Shown here piece after piece: positions 17,038 through 26,699 of a stretch of 64,000 bases of DNA. Every line of letters starts with the position of its first letter. Position 1 is the first letter of the stretch. Below the pieces are notes generated by a model that was not told the origin of the DNA, ran no database searches, and worked only from the letters and a program-made list of their open reading frames with translations. This DNA is from Nostoc sp. NMS8 (GTDB lineage Bacteria > Cyanobacteriota > Cyanobacteriia > Cyanobacteriales > Nostocaceae): NCBI RefSeq assembly GCF_017115045.1, contig NZ_JABXKK010000097.1, positions 1 through 64,000 of the forward strand, written 5' to 3'. The position numbers were made by a program, and so were the translations under genes.

Positions 17038-17589
17038 CTACAAATGCCTCCAAAAGTTCTTTCCAATGCTTTTTAAACTGATAACTTTGCTGTTATTAGC
17101 AGATTCTTCTGTAGTGTTATCACCCAGCATAGAATCAGTTTCCAGCAAAGAGTTCAGCAGTGATAGTTGATGTTCAACATCTGCCACATCGCGGTATATT
17201 CGAGACGGGTCTATTTTCATTCCTAAAGGTGTAGGAACAATTTTTAAATATTGGTTTAATATCTCTAGATAATTTCTATTGGCAAATTGTCTTTGTGCTA
17301 CATAAGGGCGCAAAATCTCCAGTAATTGGATAGCTCTTTTGATTTCTAGAGAATCAGAAGTACTATCAATTTGAGGTTGGCTTTCTCGGTAGCCTTTCAT
17401 TTTCTTTTCAGCCACGAGATTGTGGAATTTAGAAACTGCTTGTTGATAATTACCGAAAGAGTGAACTTTTTGCTGAGATTTGTAGCCGACCCTACCCCAC
17501 TCAACAGTTAGATTACCTTGCTCAACTTTTGCACTCCAGAATTTGTTACTGTTCTGAGCCGCATTTACAAATATTAAGTAAACTTCCAT
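17038..17589 (-). CDS. WGR domain protein
   Basis: About 183 residues from ATG 17589 (MEVYLIFVNAAQN); a further upstream start is less likely because the WGR domain begins here. VEWGRVGYKSQQKVHSFG and the following NYQQAVSKFHNLVAEKKMKGY form a WGR domain, a nucleic-acid-associated module found in PARPs and many bacterial proteins. The C-terminal half (about 80-183) is helical and resembles the helical regulatory region that follows WGR in PARP-like proteins, but no catalytic domain is present. Its function is unknown; a DNA end- or nick-binding role would suit the replication context. Confidence 0.75.
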   Translation of the reverse strand: MEVYLIFVNAAQNSNKFWSAKVEQGNLTVEWGRVGYKSQQKVHSFGNYQQAVSKFHNLVAEKKMKGYRESQPQIDSTSDSLEIKRAIQLLEILRPYVAQRQFANRNYLEILNQYLKIVPTPLGMKIDPSRIYRDVADVEHQLSLLNSLLETDSMLGDNTTEESANNSKVISLKSIGKNFWRHL

Positions 17590-17693
17590 ATTTTTGACAT
17601 ATTTTAGAGTAAAGTATTGCCATGTCAAATGAATATCTCAACAACAGATGTTCATTTGACAAAAGCTTCAAATCATTACTAATTTGGGAATAC

Positions 17694-19310
17694 TTAATTA
17701 GTACGGAACCTAGAAGTGCGAAGACCTTTCTTAGAAACCTGAACAGGACTGGAAGCTGGTCGCGCAATCTTTGACCAAGACTGCATCCGCTCAACAGCAG
17801 CAGCATCTTGAACAGCTAAAGGGGTGATGTTTTGTTGGCAATTTTCTAAATCAGCCAGTGTGACCTGCTGAGGTCTTCCCTCATCGAAAGCAAGTAGAGC
17901 TGCTTCTGATGCCAGGGTTTCCAACTCAGCACCACTAAACTTGTCGGTGCTAGCAGCGATCGCCTCTAAATATTCCTGCGGAACTTCTATACCAAAGCGT
18001 TCTAAGTGAATCTTGAGAATCTGGCAACGTTCCAACTCAGTAGGCAGGTCAACGAAGAAATTTTCATCAAACCGCCCTTTCCTTTTGAACTCAATAGGCA
18101 GCGCTGTTGGATCATTACAAGTTGCCACCACAAACACCCCCGCCGTACATTCAGACATGAAAGTGAGGATATTTCCCAGAATCCTTTGTGAGACTCCAGA
18201 GGTATCGCCATTAGCTGAAAGTGCTTTCTCGACCTCATCAATCCACAAGATACAGGGTGCGATCGCTTCAGCAGTCTTGAGTGCGCGGCGGACATTGCCC
18301 TCAGATTCTCCCACCAGGCTACCAAGCATTGATGCAATGTCTAATTGCAGCAGTGGAAGATTGAGTATGGTTGCAATGTTTTTCGCCACTATCGATTTAC
18401 CTGTTCCTGGTGGCCCCGCCAATAGCACCCCTTTAGGTTGGGGTAGATTTAGCGATCGCGCTTCTTGGGAAAATAACCGGCTGCGGCGTTGCAACCAATC
18501 CCGCAATAAATCCAAACCACCAAAGGGTATGGTCGCCAATTTACCCAATTCAATACCCATCTGAGACAGTAGGCGGGTTTTGTATTCCACAACCAAAGGG
18601 ATAGCCGTAGCATCAATTACTATACCTTTAGAAGTTAATCGCTCCTTGACAGTCAGCCGCAGAAAGTCGCTAATTTCCTCCAAGGTTAGCCCTAATGCTG
18701 CTCTTGCTAAGGTTTCTTTATTTTCAGTGGTTAGAGATACGGTAAAAGTTACCTCTTGCTCACTGGCAGATTCTTGCAAATATAGCAAATATGATTCTAA
18801 GTGGTCTTGAATTTGCTCAATGCTGGGTAAAGGAACTTCACAGCAAGGAATTAGTCTCAGCAGGGATTCGTGCAGTTGAATGCTTTGACCTAAAAACACA
18901 ATTCGCTTTTCAGTCGGTTTGAGGCGATGGTACAAGTTTTTTACTCTGGTGAGGATTTCCCAACTCAATTGCAGAGAGTTTTTACCAACAAAAGGGTGAA
19001 CATCTCCCAGGATAAAAACCCCATTACCGCCGAAATGGTTGATGTACTCGAACACATATATTAAAGGATCTATGTTATGAGGCTTTTTATAAGTTTCGAC
19101 TGACTTGAACACCAGTCCACCGTCGTCAGCAATCAGACATTGCTCCAAGCCGGAAACTCCCAAATTCCAGAAGTACACAGGACTGTTAAGTTTGTCCATC
19201 ACTTCAGTAGTTAACCACTGAATGATAGTGGCTTCTTCGGGGGACAGAACATCTATTGCCACGATGGGTATTTGAGAATCAATAGTGGTAATCAGGTTTG
19301 ATAATTTCAT
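17694..19310 (-). CDS. Ycf46-like AAA+ ATPase
   Basis: A 538-residue protein with an N-terminal Ycf46-type region (IDSQIPIVAIDVLSPEEATI, then FWNLGVSGL) and a C-terminal AAA+ module. Walker A is GPPGTGKS (299-306), Walker B ILWIDEVE (about 354-361), sensor 1 VVATCN and the arginine-finger motif EFKRKGRFD. Chromosomal Ycf46 of cyanobacteria is linked to photosynthesis regulation in the literature; this plasmid paralogue sits with DUF2997- and Ycf35/DUF1257-like genes, a combination repeatedly seen in cyanobacteria. It overlaps the 85-residue gene upstream by four bases. It is likely a remodelling ATPase acting with those small partners. Confidence 0.85.
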   Translation of the reverse strand: MKLSNLITTIDSQIPIVAIDVLSPEEATIIQWLTTEVMDKLNSPVYFWNLGVSGLEQCLIADDGGLVFKSVETYKKPHNIDPLIYVFEYINHFGGNGVFILGDVHPFVGKNSLQLSWEILTRVKNLYHRLKPTEKRIVFLGQSIQLHESLLRLIPCCEVPLPSIEQIQDHLESYLLYLQESASEQEVTFTVSLTTENKETLARAALGLTLEEISDFLRLTVKERLTSKGIVIDATAIPLVVEYKTRLLSQMGIELGKLATIPFGGLDLLRDWLQRRSRLFSQEARSLNLPQPKGVLLAGPPGTGKSIVAKNIATILNLPLLQLDIASMLGSLVGESEGNVRRALKTAEAIAPCILWIDEVEKALSANGDTSGVSQRILGNILTFMSECTAGVFVVATCNDPTALPIEFKRKGRFDENFFVDLPTELERCQILKIHLERFGIEVPQEYLEAIAASTDKFSGAELETLASEAALLAFDEGRPQQVTLADLENCQQNITPLAVQDAAAVERMQSWSKIARPASSPVQVSKKGLRTSRFRTN

Positions 19311-19564
19311 TGTTGCGAATTTTGATCGGGTACGGGAGAAAGTTTTTCGTGAGTGGTAACAAGATGTACGATTACTTCGTAAACTTCGGCATCGCTGTTA
19401 AACACTTCAGCAACTCCAGAAGAGTTTGGATGAGCAATGGCGGAAATTAGGGCATTGACTAAAGCGCACAGTCCCTCCGCATTTCCTTTGATAATTACTG
19501 GTTCCCGCGCTCCTTTTGAGGGGTAAATATGGAGCATCGGATAATCTTCAGGTAGTTCACTCAT
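19307..19564 (-). CDS. Small hypothetical protein of the AAA+ cluster
   Basis: An 85-residue protein (MSELPEDYPMLHIYPSKGAR) with an Ile/Ala-rich middle (LCALVNALISAIAH) and a Ser/Gln-rich tail. Its end overlaps the AAA+ ATPase start by four bases, indicating translational coupling. Family not recognised. It is probably a partner or adaptor of the ATPase. Confidence 0.65.
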   Translation of the reverse strand: MSELPEDYPMLHIYPSKGAREPVIIKGNAEGLCALVNALISAIAHPNSSGVAEVFNSDAEVYEVIVHLVTTHEKLSPVPDQNSQQ

Positions 19565-19609
19565 AGAAAAATTGTGCAGGGGGATTTTCCTCGTTCCCCC
19601 ATCGAATGT

Positions 19610-19816
19610 TTATTGGTGCAGTCGTTGTTGATGAGTAATGATGCTACGAAGCTGTTGTTGAGATTCTGGTTTGTAAGTGCGATCGCCTTGCACTATACCC
19701 AAAGCTTCCTCAAAGGGTTGGGTTGCTTCTAGGCACGACAATCCCTCAAATCCCTCGGCTTCTATTTTCACTTCGCCTGTAACAGTGTCAAAATGTATCA
19801 AGATTGCCCGTTCCAT
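19610..19816 (-). CDS. DUF2997 family protein
   Basis: A 68-residue protein with VTGEVKIEAEGFEGLSCLEA and FEEALGIVQG, the pattern of DUF2997, a small family usually adjacent to DUF1257/Ycf35 genes in cyanobacteria. A clear GGAGG precedes the ATG by seven bases. It lies three bases downstream of the Ycf35-like gene and is surely cotranscribed with it. The function is unknown. Confidence 0.8.
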   Translation of the reverse strand: MERAILIHFDTVTGEVKIEAEGFEGLSCLEATQPFEEALGIVQGDRTYKPESQQQLRSIITHQQRLHQ

Positions 19817-19819
19817 AAA

Positions 19820-20266
19820 TTACCTCCGAACTTGTTGAGTTTGCTGGTGTGCTGAAAATGCAAGGCGCAGAGTATGTACCTGACCGTTGGTTTCTTCTGT
19901 GATGGTGCATTCTCCCAGATGTTCTTGTAACTGGGCTGCTTTAGCGCGAACCATCTCCTGTCCGTAGGCTTGTATTAGGGTGTGCGAAAAGAAGTCTTCT
20001 CCTAGTCGGGGTACAGTTTCATAGGCATCATGGATAAGTTGATACACCCCTGCCTCCTGATCCCACCTAAACCCGATATCTGCGCGGACACTTAAACTAC
20101 GGCCAGGGACAACAATCTCAGCACTTTGTCCTTGGGAGTCGTTGTAATAACCTCTCAGCGATTGTGGTTTTTCATAAACTTGGACAGTAAGCTGCAAATC
20201 TTGTAGAGCTTGTACTAAACATTCACGGTTAGTTAGTTTTGTAGTGACAGTTGAAAAGTGCGACAT
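19820..20266 (-). CDS. Ycf35/DUF1257 family protein
   Basis: A 148-residue protein starting MSHFSTVTTKLTNRECLVQAL, the conserved start of DUF1257 (chloroplast Ycf35). Residues about 60-110 include VPGRSLSVRADIGFRWD and AYETVPRLGEDFFSHTLIQA. A GAGG stretch precedes the ATG. It is the first gene of a four-gene unit (Ycf35-like, DUF2997, 85-aa protein, Ycf46-like ATPase). The role of this family is not established. Confidence 0.85.
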   Translation of the reverse strand: MSHFSTVTTKLTNRECLVQALQDLQLTVQVYEKPQSLRGYYNDSQGQSAEIVVPGRSLSVRADIGFRWDQEAGVYQLIHDAYETVPRLGEDFFSHTLIQAYGQEMVRAKAAQLQEHLGECTITEETNGQVHTLRLAFSAHQQTQQVRR

Positions 20267-20475
20267 TTCCTACCTCTAAATACTGTGGACTGGTAAATTA
20301 ATGCGAACAGTGGTGATAGACAAGGAAGCAAAAAGTTCCTTCCCCTCTTAGTTCCGTAGCAAGCTTGGGAAGTGTGGGCGCATTGTCTTCCTCTACAACG
20401 CCACTTGACGGCAGTTGCTCCTCCACACCTCGTTTTCGATCAAGGACGATACAGATACATTCTTGATTGTTTTTT

Positions 20476-21552
20476 CTAGCGAAGTTTGAGGGACATCGCT
20501 GTAGCTCTGGTTAAGCCCATACCCTCATCACTTGCTAATCGTTGGAGATGGCGTTGTTCATCCAGAAGCTTGGAGCAAATTTCATCCATTTTTTCCTGCA
20601 ACTGAGAACGCCCTTGTGAATCCAGCTTTTTGGAATCCACAGAAGCGTTTTCGAGAACATTTTCTAGATGAGCCATCATTTGTTCAAGACTGCTACCTGC
20701 TTCAAAACTGGCGTTAGCCAAAAGCATTTGGACTTTCTTGAAATGGCGTTCCATCTTCTTCTTAAAGTTGACTGGCTTGCGTCCTGGTTCCCAATTACTC
20801 AAATCTTCGAGCAACTGAGCTGCTAGTTGTTCTCCTCCTGCGATCGCTGATTCCCTCAGTGTTTGTTCTAAATTTCTGTCATACTGTTCGATAAACCGAC
20901 TTATTTGCCCTAAGCATTCAGCTTGTTTCTCTGACAGTTGTTCACTGATGGCGGGAATAATGACAGGACGACCAATTACTACTTGTAAATAGTCCTCTAG
21001 TTCCTCTAAACAGGGAAAAGCTTTGGCTAAGTTCTGCTTAACTTCTTGTTGTTGTTCTACAGATAACTGCCAAGCATTGAGTGAGAGAAATTTGTCAATA
21101 CGTTCTTGATAGTCTGTGTACCCCTTTTCATACTCTTCTTTCAGTTGAGTGCGTAAAACAGGTGCAAGATTATCTCGAATTCCGATTAGTTGATTCCAGA
21201 CCAAGGGCGCTAAGTCTATAGAACAAATCCAATCACCATTGTCATAATTCATCCATTCTTGGACTGAAGCAATTTCTTGCCTTAATTGGTTTGCTGCTTC
21301 GTCTAAAGCTTTGAAAACTTTGATGCCCTTTAAACCAACTTCTGAGGTTGTAACCTTCACTAAGTCAGATTCTTGTTCATCTTGAGAATATTTGAGAACA
21401 TCTGTCCATTTGGGAGCATTACTCTTGGTTGTCTTCTTTAACTGAATCTTGAAACGGATGCGAGTTTTATTCAAATTAGAGAGATTATATCTTTCAACAA
21501 CAGCGTCTTTTAGAAAGGTTGCGCTTGAATTTGTAATCACTGATTGTACCAC
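20476..21552 (-). CDS. Hypothetical coiled-coil protein
   Basis: A 358-residue protein, soluble, with long charged helices in the second half (for example RHFKKVQMLLANASFEAGSS and LDEQRHLQRLASDEG). The N-terminal 60 residues are basic (NKTRIRFKIQLKKTTKSN). No nucleotide-binding, DNA-binding or catalytic motif is recognised. It lies upstream of the Ycf35-like gene on the same strand, 209 bases away, and may belong to the same regulon. It is not recognised as any named family. Confidence 0.65.
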   Translation of the reverse strand: MVQSVITNSSATFLKDAVVERYNLSNLNKTRIRFKIQLKKTTKSNAPKWTDVLKYSQDEQESDLVKVTTSEVGLKGIKVFKALDEAANQLRQEIASVQEWMNYDNGDWICSIDLAPLVWNQLIGIRDNLAPVLRTQLKEEYEKGYTDYQERIDKFLSLNAWQLSVEQQQEVKQNLAKAFPCLEELEDYLQVVIGRPVIIPAISEQLSEKQAECLGQISRFIEQYDRNLEQTLRESAIAGGEQLAAQLLEDLSNWEPGRKPVNFKKKMERHFKKVQMLLANASFEAGSSLEQMMAHLENVLENASVDSKKLDSQGRSQLQEKMDEICSKLLDEQRHLQRLASDEGMGLTRATAMSLKLR

Positions 21553-22045
21553 ATTTACTAGGAATAATAATGTTTTTTACCTCAGTAAAATAAAGCGTCA
21601 GCTTTACCTTTTCGCCACTAAGTTTGGCTATAACTTTATTCACGCAAATCATTTAAATGGTTACTAAATATAGATAAAGTTGATTGTATGTTAAAAACAA
21701 TGTGAAACTAAAAAGCTGCTAAGATCAGATTAGTAGCAGAAATATTGTAAAAAAAAAGACAGTCTTTATATAGTTAGTAAGCAGTTCTTAAAGTGAGCAA
21801 ACGTTTCATAAGACATTATCTATTTCCTAATCTAGCAATCATAAGCTAATCGTCGTTTTTTCTCCAGATTTATTCGCTTTTAGTAAGGGCTGAAACCCTG
21901 CTTTCATGCAACTTAAATTTTCATTAGCTTATTTTATTTGTGAAAATTACAAGGCACAGAACCCCGACTTCTCTAATAAATCGGGGTTCTCATTGTTCAC
22001 GAATGATCAATCGCAATTGTGTGTCAAGATTGCTATACACAATTA
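21553..22045. other. Intergenic region
   Basis: About 490 AT-rich bases. Apart from the hairpin at 21958-21990, only a short GGGCTGAAACCC-type repeat near 21886-21900 stands out. No convincing ORF or RNA gene was found. Confidence 0.5.
21958..21990. terminator. Perfect 10-bp stem-loop downstream of the helicase gene
   Basis: AGAACCCCGA (21958-21967) and TCGGGGTTCT (21981-21990) form a perfect 10-bp stem with a 13-base loop, 56-88 bases past the stop of the minus-strand helicase gene. It lacks a strong T-tract, so it may be a dispersed palindromic element that works as an RNA-stabilising hairpin or weak terminator. Very similar hairpins are common in cyanobacterial intergenic DNA. Confidence 0.45.
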
Positions 22046-23497
22046 TCACCGGATAACTAATATCCGTTGTCTAGCCCGTGAGCTAGAAACATAGTACAAA
22101 CGATTAAACTCTCTAATCTTTGCCAGGACTGCCTTACTGTCATCTCCTCGTTCTGGATAAAGTCGCTTACTCAAATCTTTACCATCAATACCCGCTTCTA
22201 AGAAAGTGCTACCTTGGCTATTGTGAACAGTTAATGCAAAGCAGTTTCTGATGTTGGCAAACTGCTCTGAATGTTTGTAGTACTGCTTCCACAGAAAGGG
22301 ATTACGCTTGGCACTTTTGAGTAAGCGTTTGGTTTCTTGGTCAAATTGTTTTTGCTCATCTTCATGCAAAACATAGATTTGACGCACAATCCCCTCATCT
22401 GTCTCTACCTTTAATCTCCAAGTATCATAGTTGTTATAACGATCGCCAAAAACATCTAAAACAGTAAACTCTGTAGATGTAGCAAGAATCGTAGTTTTAC
22501 CATCAGGAGCCATCACAGGATCTCTGGTGATTAATCTTTCTCCAGGAATAAAGCGATTGATATTTTCACCATATAAATGTGTGCGAATCTGCTGATTGTA
22601 AAAGTCAACTTGAGTATTAGTCCAGGACAAAATTCGGAAACAATCTGGGTTTTGAGCAAATTCTCTCTTCATTTTTTTGCAGGCATAACGCAGCAAAGTT
22701 TGACGTTTAACCATCAGCGCCCCATTACTTTTATCAGGCAGATATTTGGCATAAGGCTCAAAAGGAAGCTTACTCTTGGTGACTGCATAGCGAGAAGCAG
22801 TGACAAACTCTAACAAAGGGCTACCAGTTCCCTGACGCACAACTTGAGTCAATACTGCTTTATCTGGCACTTGAAAACTAGGGGATTTTCCTTCATTAAC
22901 TGGATTTAACTGTGCTGGGTCGCCCATGAGAATAATTTTGATTTTTGTCCAGGTGGATGATTGGTTAGCAACATCCTCAATCCAGCGCCAGAGTTGTTTG
23001 CCAATCATGGAACATTCATCAATAAAGACAACATCAAATAGATTGATGTAAGAAGGCCCAGTTTGGTCAAGTACTTTCTCTTTACCTCTAGTTACCATAC
23101 CTAGTCCCAACAACTGGTGAATGGTGAAGAATTCTACGCCAGTTACGCCATTTTCTGCCGCCATGCGTTGCAGCACACCTACAGCTTTATTAGTGGGTGC
23201 AGTCAGTACAACTCGCTTACCCGTAGCGACAAGAACTTTAACTAGTTGGAAAACAATAGTTGACTTGCCGGTTCCAGCATAGCCAACCAGCAGAAATAAA
23301 GCTGCTATCACAGTTGGCTGTATAAATGTCCACATTGCATCTAAAGCTTTTTGCTGCTGCTGGGTTAGTTGAAATGGAAAAGAACCTGTTGCAGCGAAAG
23401 TAGGAAGTGTTTGGATCATCATCGCTTCGCTAATTCTATTAATTGATCCACTCAATGCAGCGATAGCTGTTGGTTTTGCTTCTCCGAAAAACAACAC
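22046..23497 (-). CDS. RecD2/Dda-like superfamily 1B DNA helicase
   Basis: A 483-residue ATPase. Walker A is VGYAGTGKS, motif Ia LTAPTNKAVGVLQ, motif II VVFIDECSMIG, motif III ILMGDPAQL, and the C-terminal motif VI region is RLYYVSSSRARQRIL with NCFALTVHNSQGST. This is the layout of Dda/RecD2-type 5'-3' helicases. The annotated start is GTG 23497, overlapping an AAGGAG; ATG 23422 (MMIQTLPTF) is an equally plausible start and gives about 458 residues. It closes the replication block together with dnaX, holA and dnaN and could act in plasmid replication or conjugative DNA processing. Confidence 0.85.
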   Translation of the reverse strand: MLFFGEAKPTAIAALSGSINRISEAMMIQTLPTFAATGSFPFQLTQQQQKALDAMWTFIQPTVIAALFLLVGYAGTGKSTIVFQLVKVLVATGKRVVLTAPTNKAVGVLQRMAAENGVTGVEFFTIHQLLGLGMVTRGKEKVLDQTGPSYINLFDVVFIDECSMIGKQLWRWIEDVANQSSTWTKIKIILMGDPAQLNPVNEGKSPSFQVPDKAVLTQVVRQGTGSPLLEFVTASRYAVTKSKLPFEPYAKYLPDKSNGALMVKRQTLLRYACKKMKREFAQNPDCFRILSWTNTQVDFYNQQIRTHLYGENINRFIPGERLITRDPVMAPDGKTTILATSTEFTVLDVFGDRYNNYDTWRLKVETDEGIVRQIYVLHEDEQKQFDQETKRLLKSAKRNPFLWKQYYKHSEQFANIRNCFALTVHNSQGSTFLEAGIDGKDLSKRLYPERGDDSKAVLAKIREFNRLYYVSSSRARQRILVIR

Positions 23498-23518
23498 TCC
23501 TTCTGGTTTGAGGAATAT

Positions 23519-23683
23519 ATGTTTCTATATCCATTCGGCATCATCAGAAATCAATATATTAAAAGTTTTGGTGTTGCTGAATCATGGGATAATTCCGGAC
23601 AATTTGGAACAAATTTTCAATGGTTTAAACCGCCAATTAATGCCGCATTTATGCAACGCCAAAGTTTTTTAAGATTCAGATGA
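23519..23683 (+). CDS. Possible small protein (54 residues)
   Basis: An ORF too short for usual thresholds begins at ATG 23519, six bases after GAGG. It starts MFLYPFGIIRNQYIKSFGVA and is rich in aromatic and Asn/Gln residues, with SWDNSGQFGTNFQWFKPP in the middle. It is divergent from the helicase gene. It may be a small gene or a fragment of a degraded one; no family recognised. Confidence 0.3.
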   Translation: MFLYPFGIIRNQYIKSFGVAESWDNSGQFGTNFQWFKPPINAAFMQRQSFLRFR

Positions 23684-23961
23684 TTTAGTTAAATCTGAAA
23701 TTGCACATATATATTTTTCCATGAAGGTAAACATCTTCAATCTTAAAATTATTGCTACTCGGAAATCCTACTTGAATTCTTGTCATTACAAATTTTCGCG
23801 CATGTCACCATACATTAGACCTAATTACGCATTACTACGTATTTAAATATACCAAAATTTTATTACACTGAAAATAGTTTTTAGTGTAGGCCTGGCCTGC
23901 CGTAGACATCGCTCGTTTTTTATCCGGCCTTACAAAATCCCATCCCGTTGCTCCCATCTCT

Positions 23962-26658
23962 ATGTTATTTATCAAACAAAAATACCTGCCCTACAGGATT
24001 GCATTTTTCAGTGTGGGAGTAACCTTGCTAGTAAAGCTGGGACTAGAGCATCTAACCGGAATTACAAATTCTTTCAGCTTGTGGCTGATTGCGATCGCTA
24101 TAAGTACTTGGTACGGTAGTATCATTTCAGGATTGACATCAGTGTTTTTGGCTGCTTTAGCTAGTCATTACTTTTTTACAAACCCATCTTCTACTCTCGA
24201 TAGTCTGGAATTTGTATTATTTGTTATCGAGGGTCTATTAATCAGTGCGCTAACTGCTAACTTCCAGTCAAGTAAACAGCAGTCAGATACTGATAAAACA
24301 GAAGCCCAAATCAATCTAAAAGATTTATTACAGAGTCAGCGTTCACTTCGCCAAGGTGAAGAACTATACCGAACATTAACCCAAAATCTACCCAATGGAG
24401 TAGTTTTTCTCTTTGATCGAGATATGCGCTTTATGGGTGCTGAGGGTACAGAACTGCAAATCTTTGGTTTACCAAAAGAAGAGTTCCAAGGTAAAACGCT
24501 GCACGAAACTGTTCTCCCTGAGACTTACGATCTGATAGAACCAGCTTACCGTAGTACCTTACAGGGTACTCCAATGTGTATTGAAATCCCTTATAACAAT
24601 CAAGTTTATCTAGTACAAACTTTTCCAGTTAAAGATGAAAATAGCAAAATTCTGACTGGCTTGGCAATCTTCCAAAACGTCACGAACCGCAAACAAGCAG
24701 AAGCAAAAATTATCAAGTTAAACCAAGCTTTAAATCGACGAGTTAAAGAACTACAAACTTTGTTAGAGGTGATTCCAACTGGCATTGGCATTGCAGAAGA
24801 TCCAGAATGCCGAACTATTAAAGTTAATCCGGCTCTTGCTAAACTGCTTGGCATACCTGTTGACGCAAATGCCTCTCTCAGCGCTCCTAATGATGAACGT
24901 CCAACTAACTTTAAAGTTTACCAGGATGGTAGAGAACTAGCTCCAGAAGAACTGGCTATGCAATATGCTACCACTCATGGTGTGGAAATACTGGATTCTG
25001 AGATTGAGGTGGTTCGTAATGATGGTGTGAGAATTAATCTGTCGCAGTATGCTGCCCCTTTATTTGATGAAGATGGAAAAGTGCGGGGGTGTGTAAGTAT
25101 ATTTCTAGATATTACCCAGCGCAACCAAGCAGAAAGAAAATTGCAAGCTGCTAGAGATCAGTTGCAGACTGTACTGGAGGCTGTACCTGGAATTGTATCT
25201 TGGGTCAGTTCCGATTTGTGCTATCTAGGTGTCAACAAGCACTTAGCTAATAGTTTTAATTTGCCTCCTGAAGCTTTTGTTGGTCAGGATATTGGTTTTT
25301 TAGCTAGTGGTAATGGGTTTCGTGAGTTCGTACAAAATTTCTTTGCTGGAAATCAATCTGAAGCATTATATGAGTTGAAATCCATAAGCGCAGATCGTAG
25401 CTATTTAATTGTGGCTCAAAAATATGACCAGAACAAAGCCGCATTTTTAATCGGCATTGATATCACTGAACAAAAGCGTGTAGAGGAAGAACTGAGACAA
25501 AAGACTGAGGAACTGGCAGAAATAAATCGAGTAAAGGATGAATTCGTCGCTGTCTTGTCTCATGAGTTACGTACTCCCATGCATAATCTTCACGGCTGGG
25601 CGCAACTATTGCTAACTGAATCTGAGATGGATGAAGCACTGAAAATTGAGGGACTGGAAACGATTGAGCGGAATGCCCGTCTCCAAGTTCGCTTAATTGA
25701 CGATTTGTTGGATCTGGCTAGGATGCAGAAGGGCGAGATGAATTTGGAAATCGAACCTGTTGACCTAGCAAGTGTAATTCGGTCAGCAGTAGATACTATT
25801 CGATTGTCAGCCGAAACAAAGGGCATTCAAATTCAGTTACATCTTGATGCTGTGTCCAACGTTTTAGGTGATGCCATTCGTTTACAACAAGTGGTTTGGA
25901 ATTTACTTTCAAATGCAATCAAGTTTAGTTCCAAGAATGAAAGTGTAGAGGTTAGGTTGGAACAAGTTGAGTCTCAGGCTCAGATTACTGTTATTGATCG
26001 AGGGAGAGGCATAGAAACAGAATTTATACCATTCGTCTTTGAACGGTTTAGTCAGCGTGATGCTTCCACTACTCGCTCTGCTGGTGGATTAGGGTTAGGA
26101 CTTGCGATCGCTCTCACAATTGTAGAACTCCACAATGGCAATATCACAGCAGCCAGTGCAGGATTCGGCAAGGGTTCGACATTCACGGTGAGACTACCTA
26201 TCGTGACAATGACAAAGCAGTTGAGTAATGATGAACTAGTACTAGGAGAATTGCTGCATGGGAATAAGGAAATTGCCCAATTGCAGAACTTGTGCATTCT
26301 GGTTGTGGATGACGATGCAGATGCTCGGATGTTAATGCAGACTGTTCTTCAGAGCGCCGGGGCAGATGTATTAGTGGCAGCATCAGTAAAAGAAGCGTTG
26401 GCACTTTTAGAACAGCAATCGCCTGCTCTACTGATTAGTGATATCAGTATGCCAGATGAGGATGGCTTTACCTTGATTCGTCAGGTTCGCTCCCGCACCA
26501 TAAAGCAAGGGGGACAAATTCCAGCGATCGCTCTCACCGCATTTGCTGAAGCCAAAAATGAGCAACGTATTTTAAAAGCAGGGTTTCAACTTTTTATTGC
26601 CAAGCCAATTAAGCCAATGGAACTTGTGGACAAGATCATTGAGGTGTTAAAAACTTGA
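23962..26658 (+). CDS. Hybrid histidine kinase: membrane domain, PAS repeats, HisKA, HATPase, REC
   Basis: An 898-residue sensor. Residues 1-105 contain four hydrophobic segments of the DUF4118/KdpD type. Three PAS-like regions follow (about 130-245, 262-395 and 396-505), each ending in DxTxR/EQ. HisKA carries the phospho-acceptor H534 in VLSHELRTPM; the ATPase has NLLSNAIKF, DRGRGI and GLGLGLA. A C-terminal receiver domain (778-898) has the acidic cluster VVDDD, phospho-acceptor D827 in ISDISMPDEDG and the conserved Lys in AKPIKP. It stands alone in orientation between minus-strand blocks. The signal is unknown. No Shine-Dalgarno is obvious. Confidence 0.9.
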   Translation: MLFIKQKYLPYRIAFFSVGVTLLVKLGLEHLTGITNSFSLWLIAIAISTWYGSIISGLTSVFLAALASHYFFTNPSSTLDSLEFVLFVIEGLLISALTANFQSSKQQSDTDKTEAQINLKDLLQSQRSLRQGEELYRTLTQNLPNGVVFLFDRDMRFMGAEGTELQIFGLPKEEFQGKTLHETVLPETYDLIEPAYRSTLQGTPMCIEIPYNNQVYLVQTFPVKDENSKILTGLAIFQNVTNRKQAEAKIIKLNQALNRRVKELQTLLEVIPTGIGIAEDPECRTIKVNPALAKLLGIPVDANASLSAPNDERPTNFKVYQDGRELAPEELAMQYATTHGVEILDSEIEVVRNDGVRINLSQYAAPLFDEDGKVRGCVSIFLDITQRNQAERKLQAARDQLQTVLEAVPGIVSWVSSDLCYLGVNKHLANSFNLPPEAFVGQDIGFLASGNGFREFVQNFFAGNQSEALYELKSISADRSYLIVAQKYDQNKAAFLIGIDITEQKRVEEELRQKTEELAEINRVKDEFVAVLSHELRTPMHNLHGWAQLLLTESEMDEALKIEGLETIERNARLQVRLIDDLLDLARMQKGEMNLEIEPVDLASVIRSAVDTIRLSAETKGIQIQLHLDAVSNVLGDAIRLQQVVWNLLSNAIKFSSKNESVEVRLEQVESQAQITVIDRGRGIETEFIPFVFERFSQRDASTTRSAGGLGLGLAIALTIVELHNGNITAASAGFGKGSTFTVRLPIVTMTKQLSNDELVLGELLHGNKEIAQLQNLCILVVDDDADARMLMQTVLQSAGADVLVAASVKEALALLEQQSPALLISDISMPDEDGFTLIRQVRSRTIKQGGQIPAIALTAFAEAKNEQRILKAGFQLFIAKPIKPMELVDKIIEVLKT

Positions 26659-26699
26659 TTAAATGTCAATTCCTTTCTATTTTAACCAGTGCATCACCT

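Noticed and set aside
16866..17066. 66-codon minus-strand ORF after the WGR gene
   Set aside because: It starts inside the WGR gene in a different frame and has no recognisable features.
18013..18564. 183-codon plus-strand ORF
   Set aside because: It lies entirely antisense to the AAA+ ATPase gene with clear Walker motifs; composition is typical of a shadow frame.
21880..21905. CRISPR-like GGGCTGAAACCCTG sequence
   Set aside because: Only one copy exists and no repeat-spacer pattern follows.
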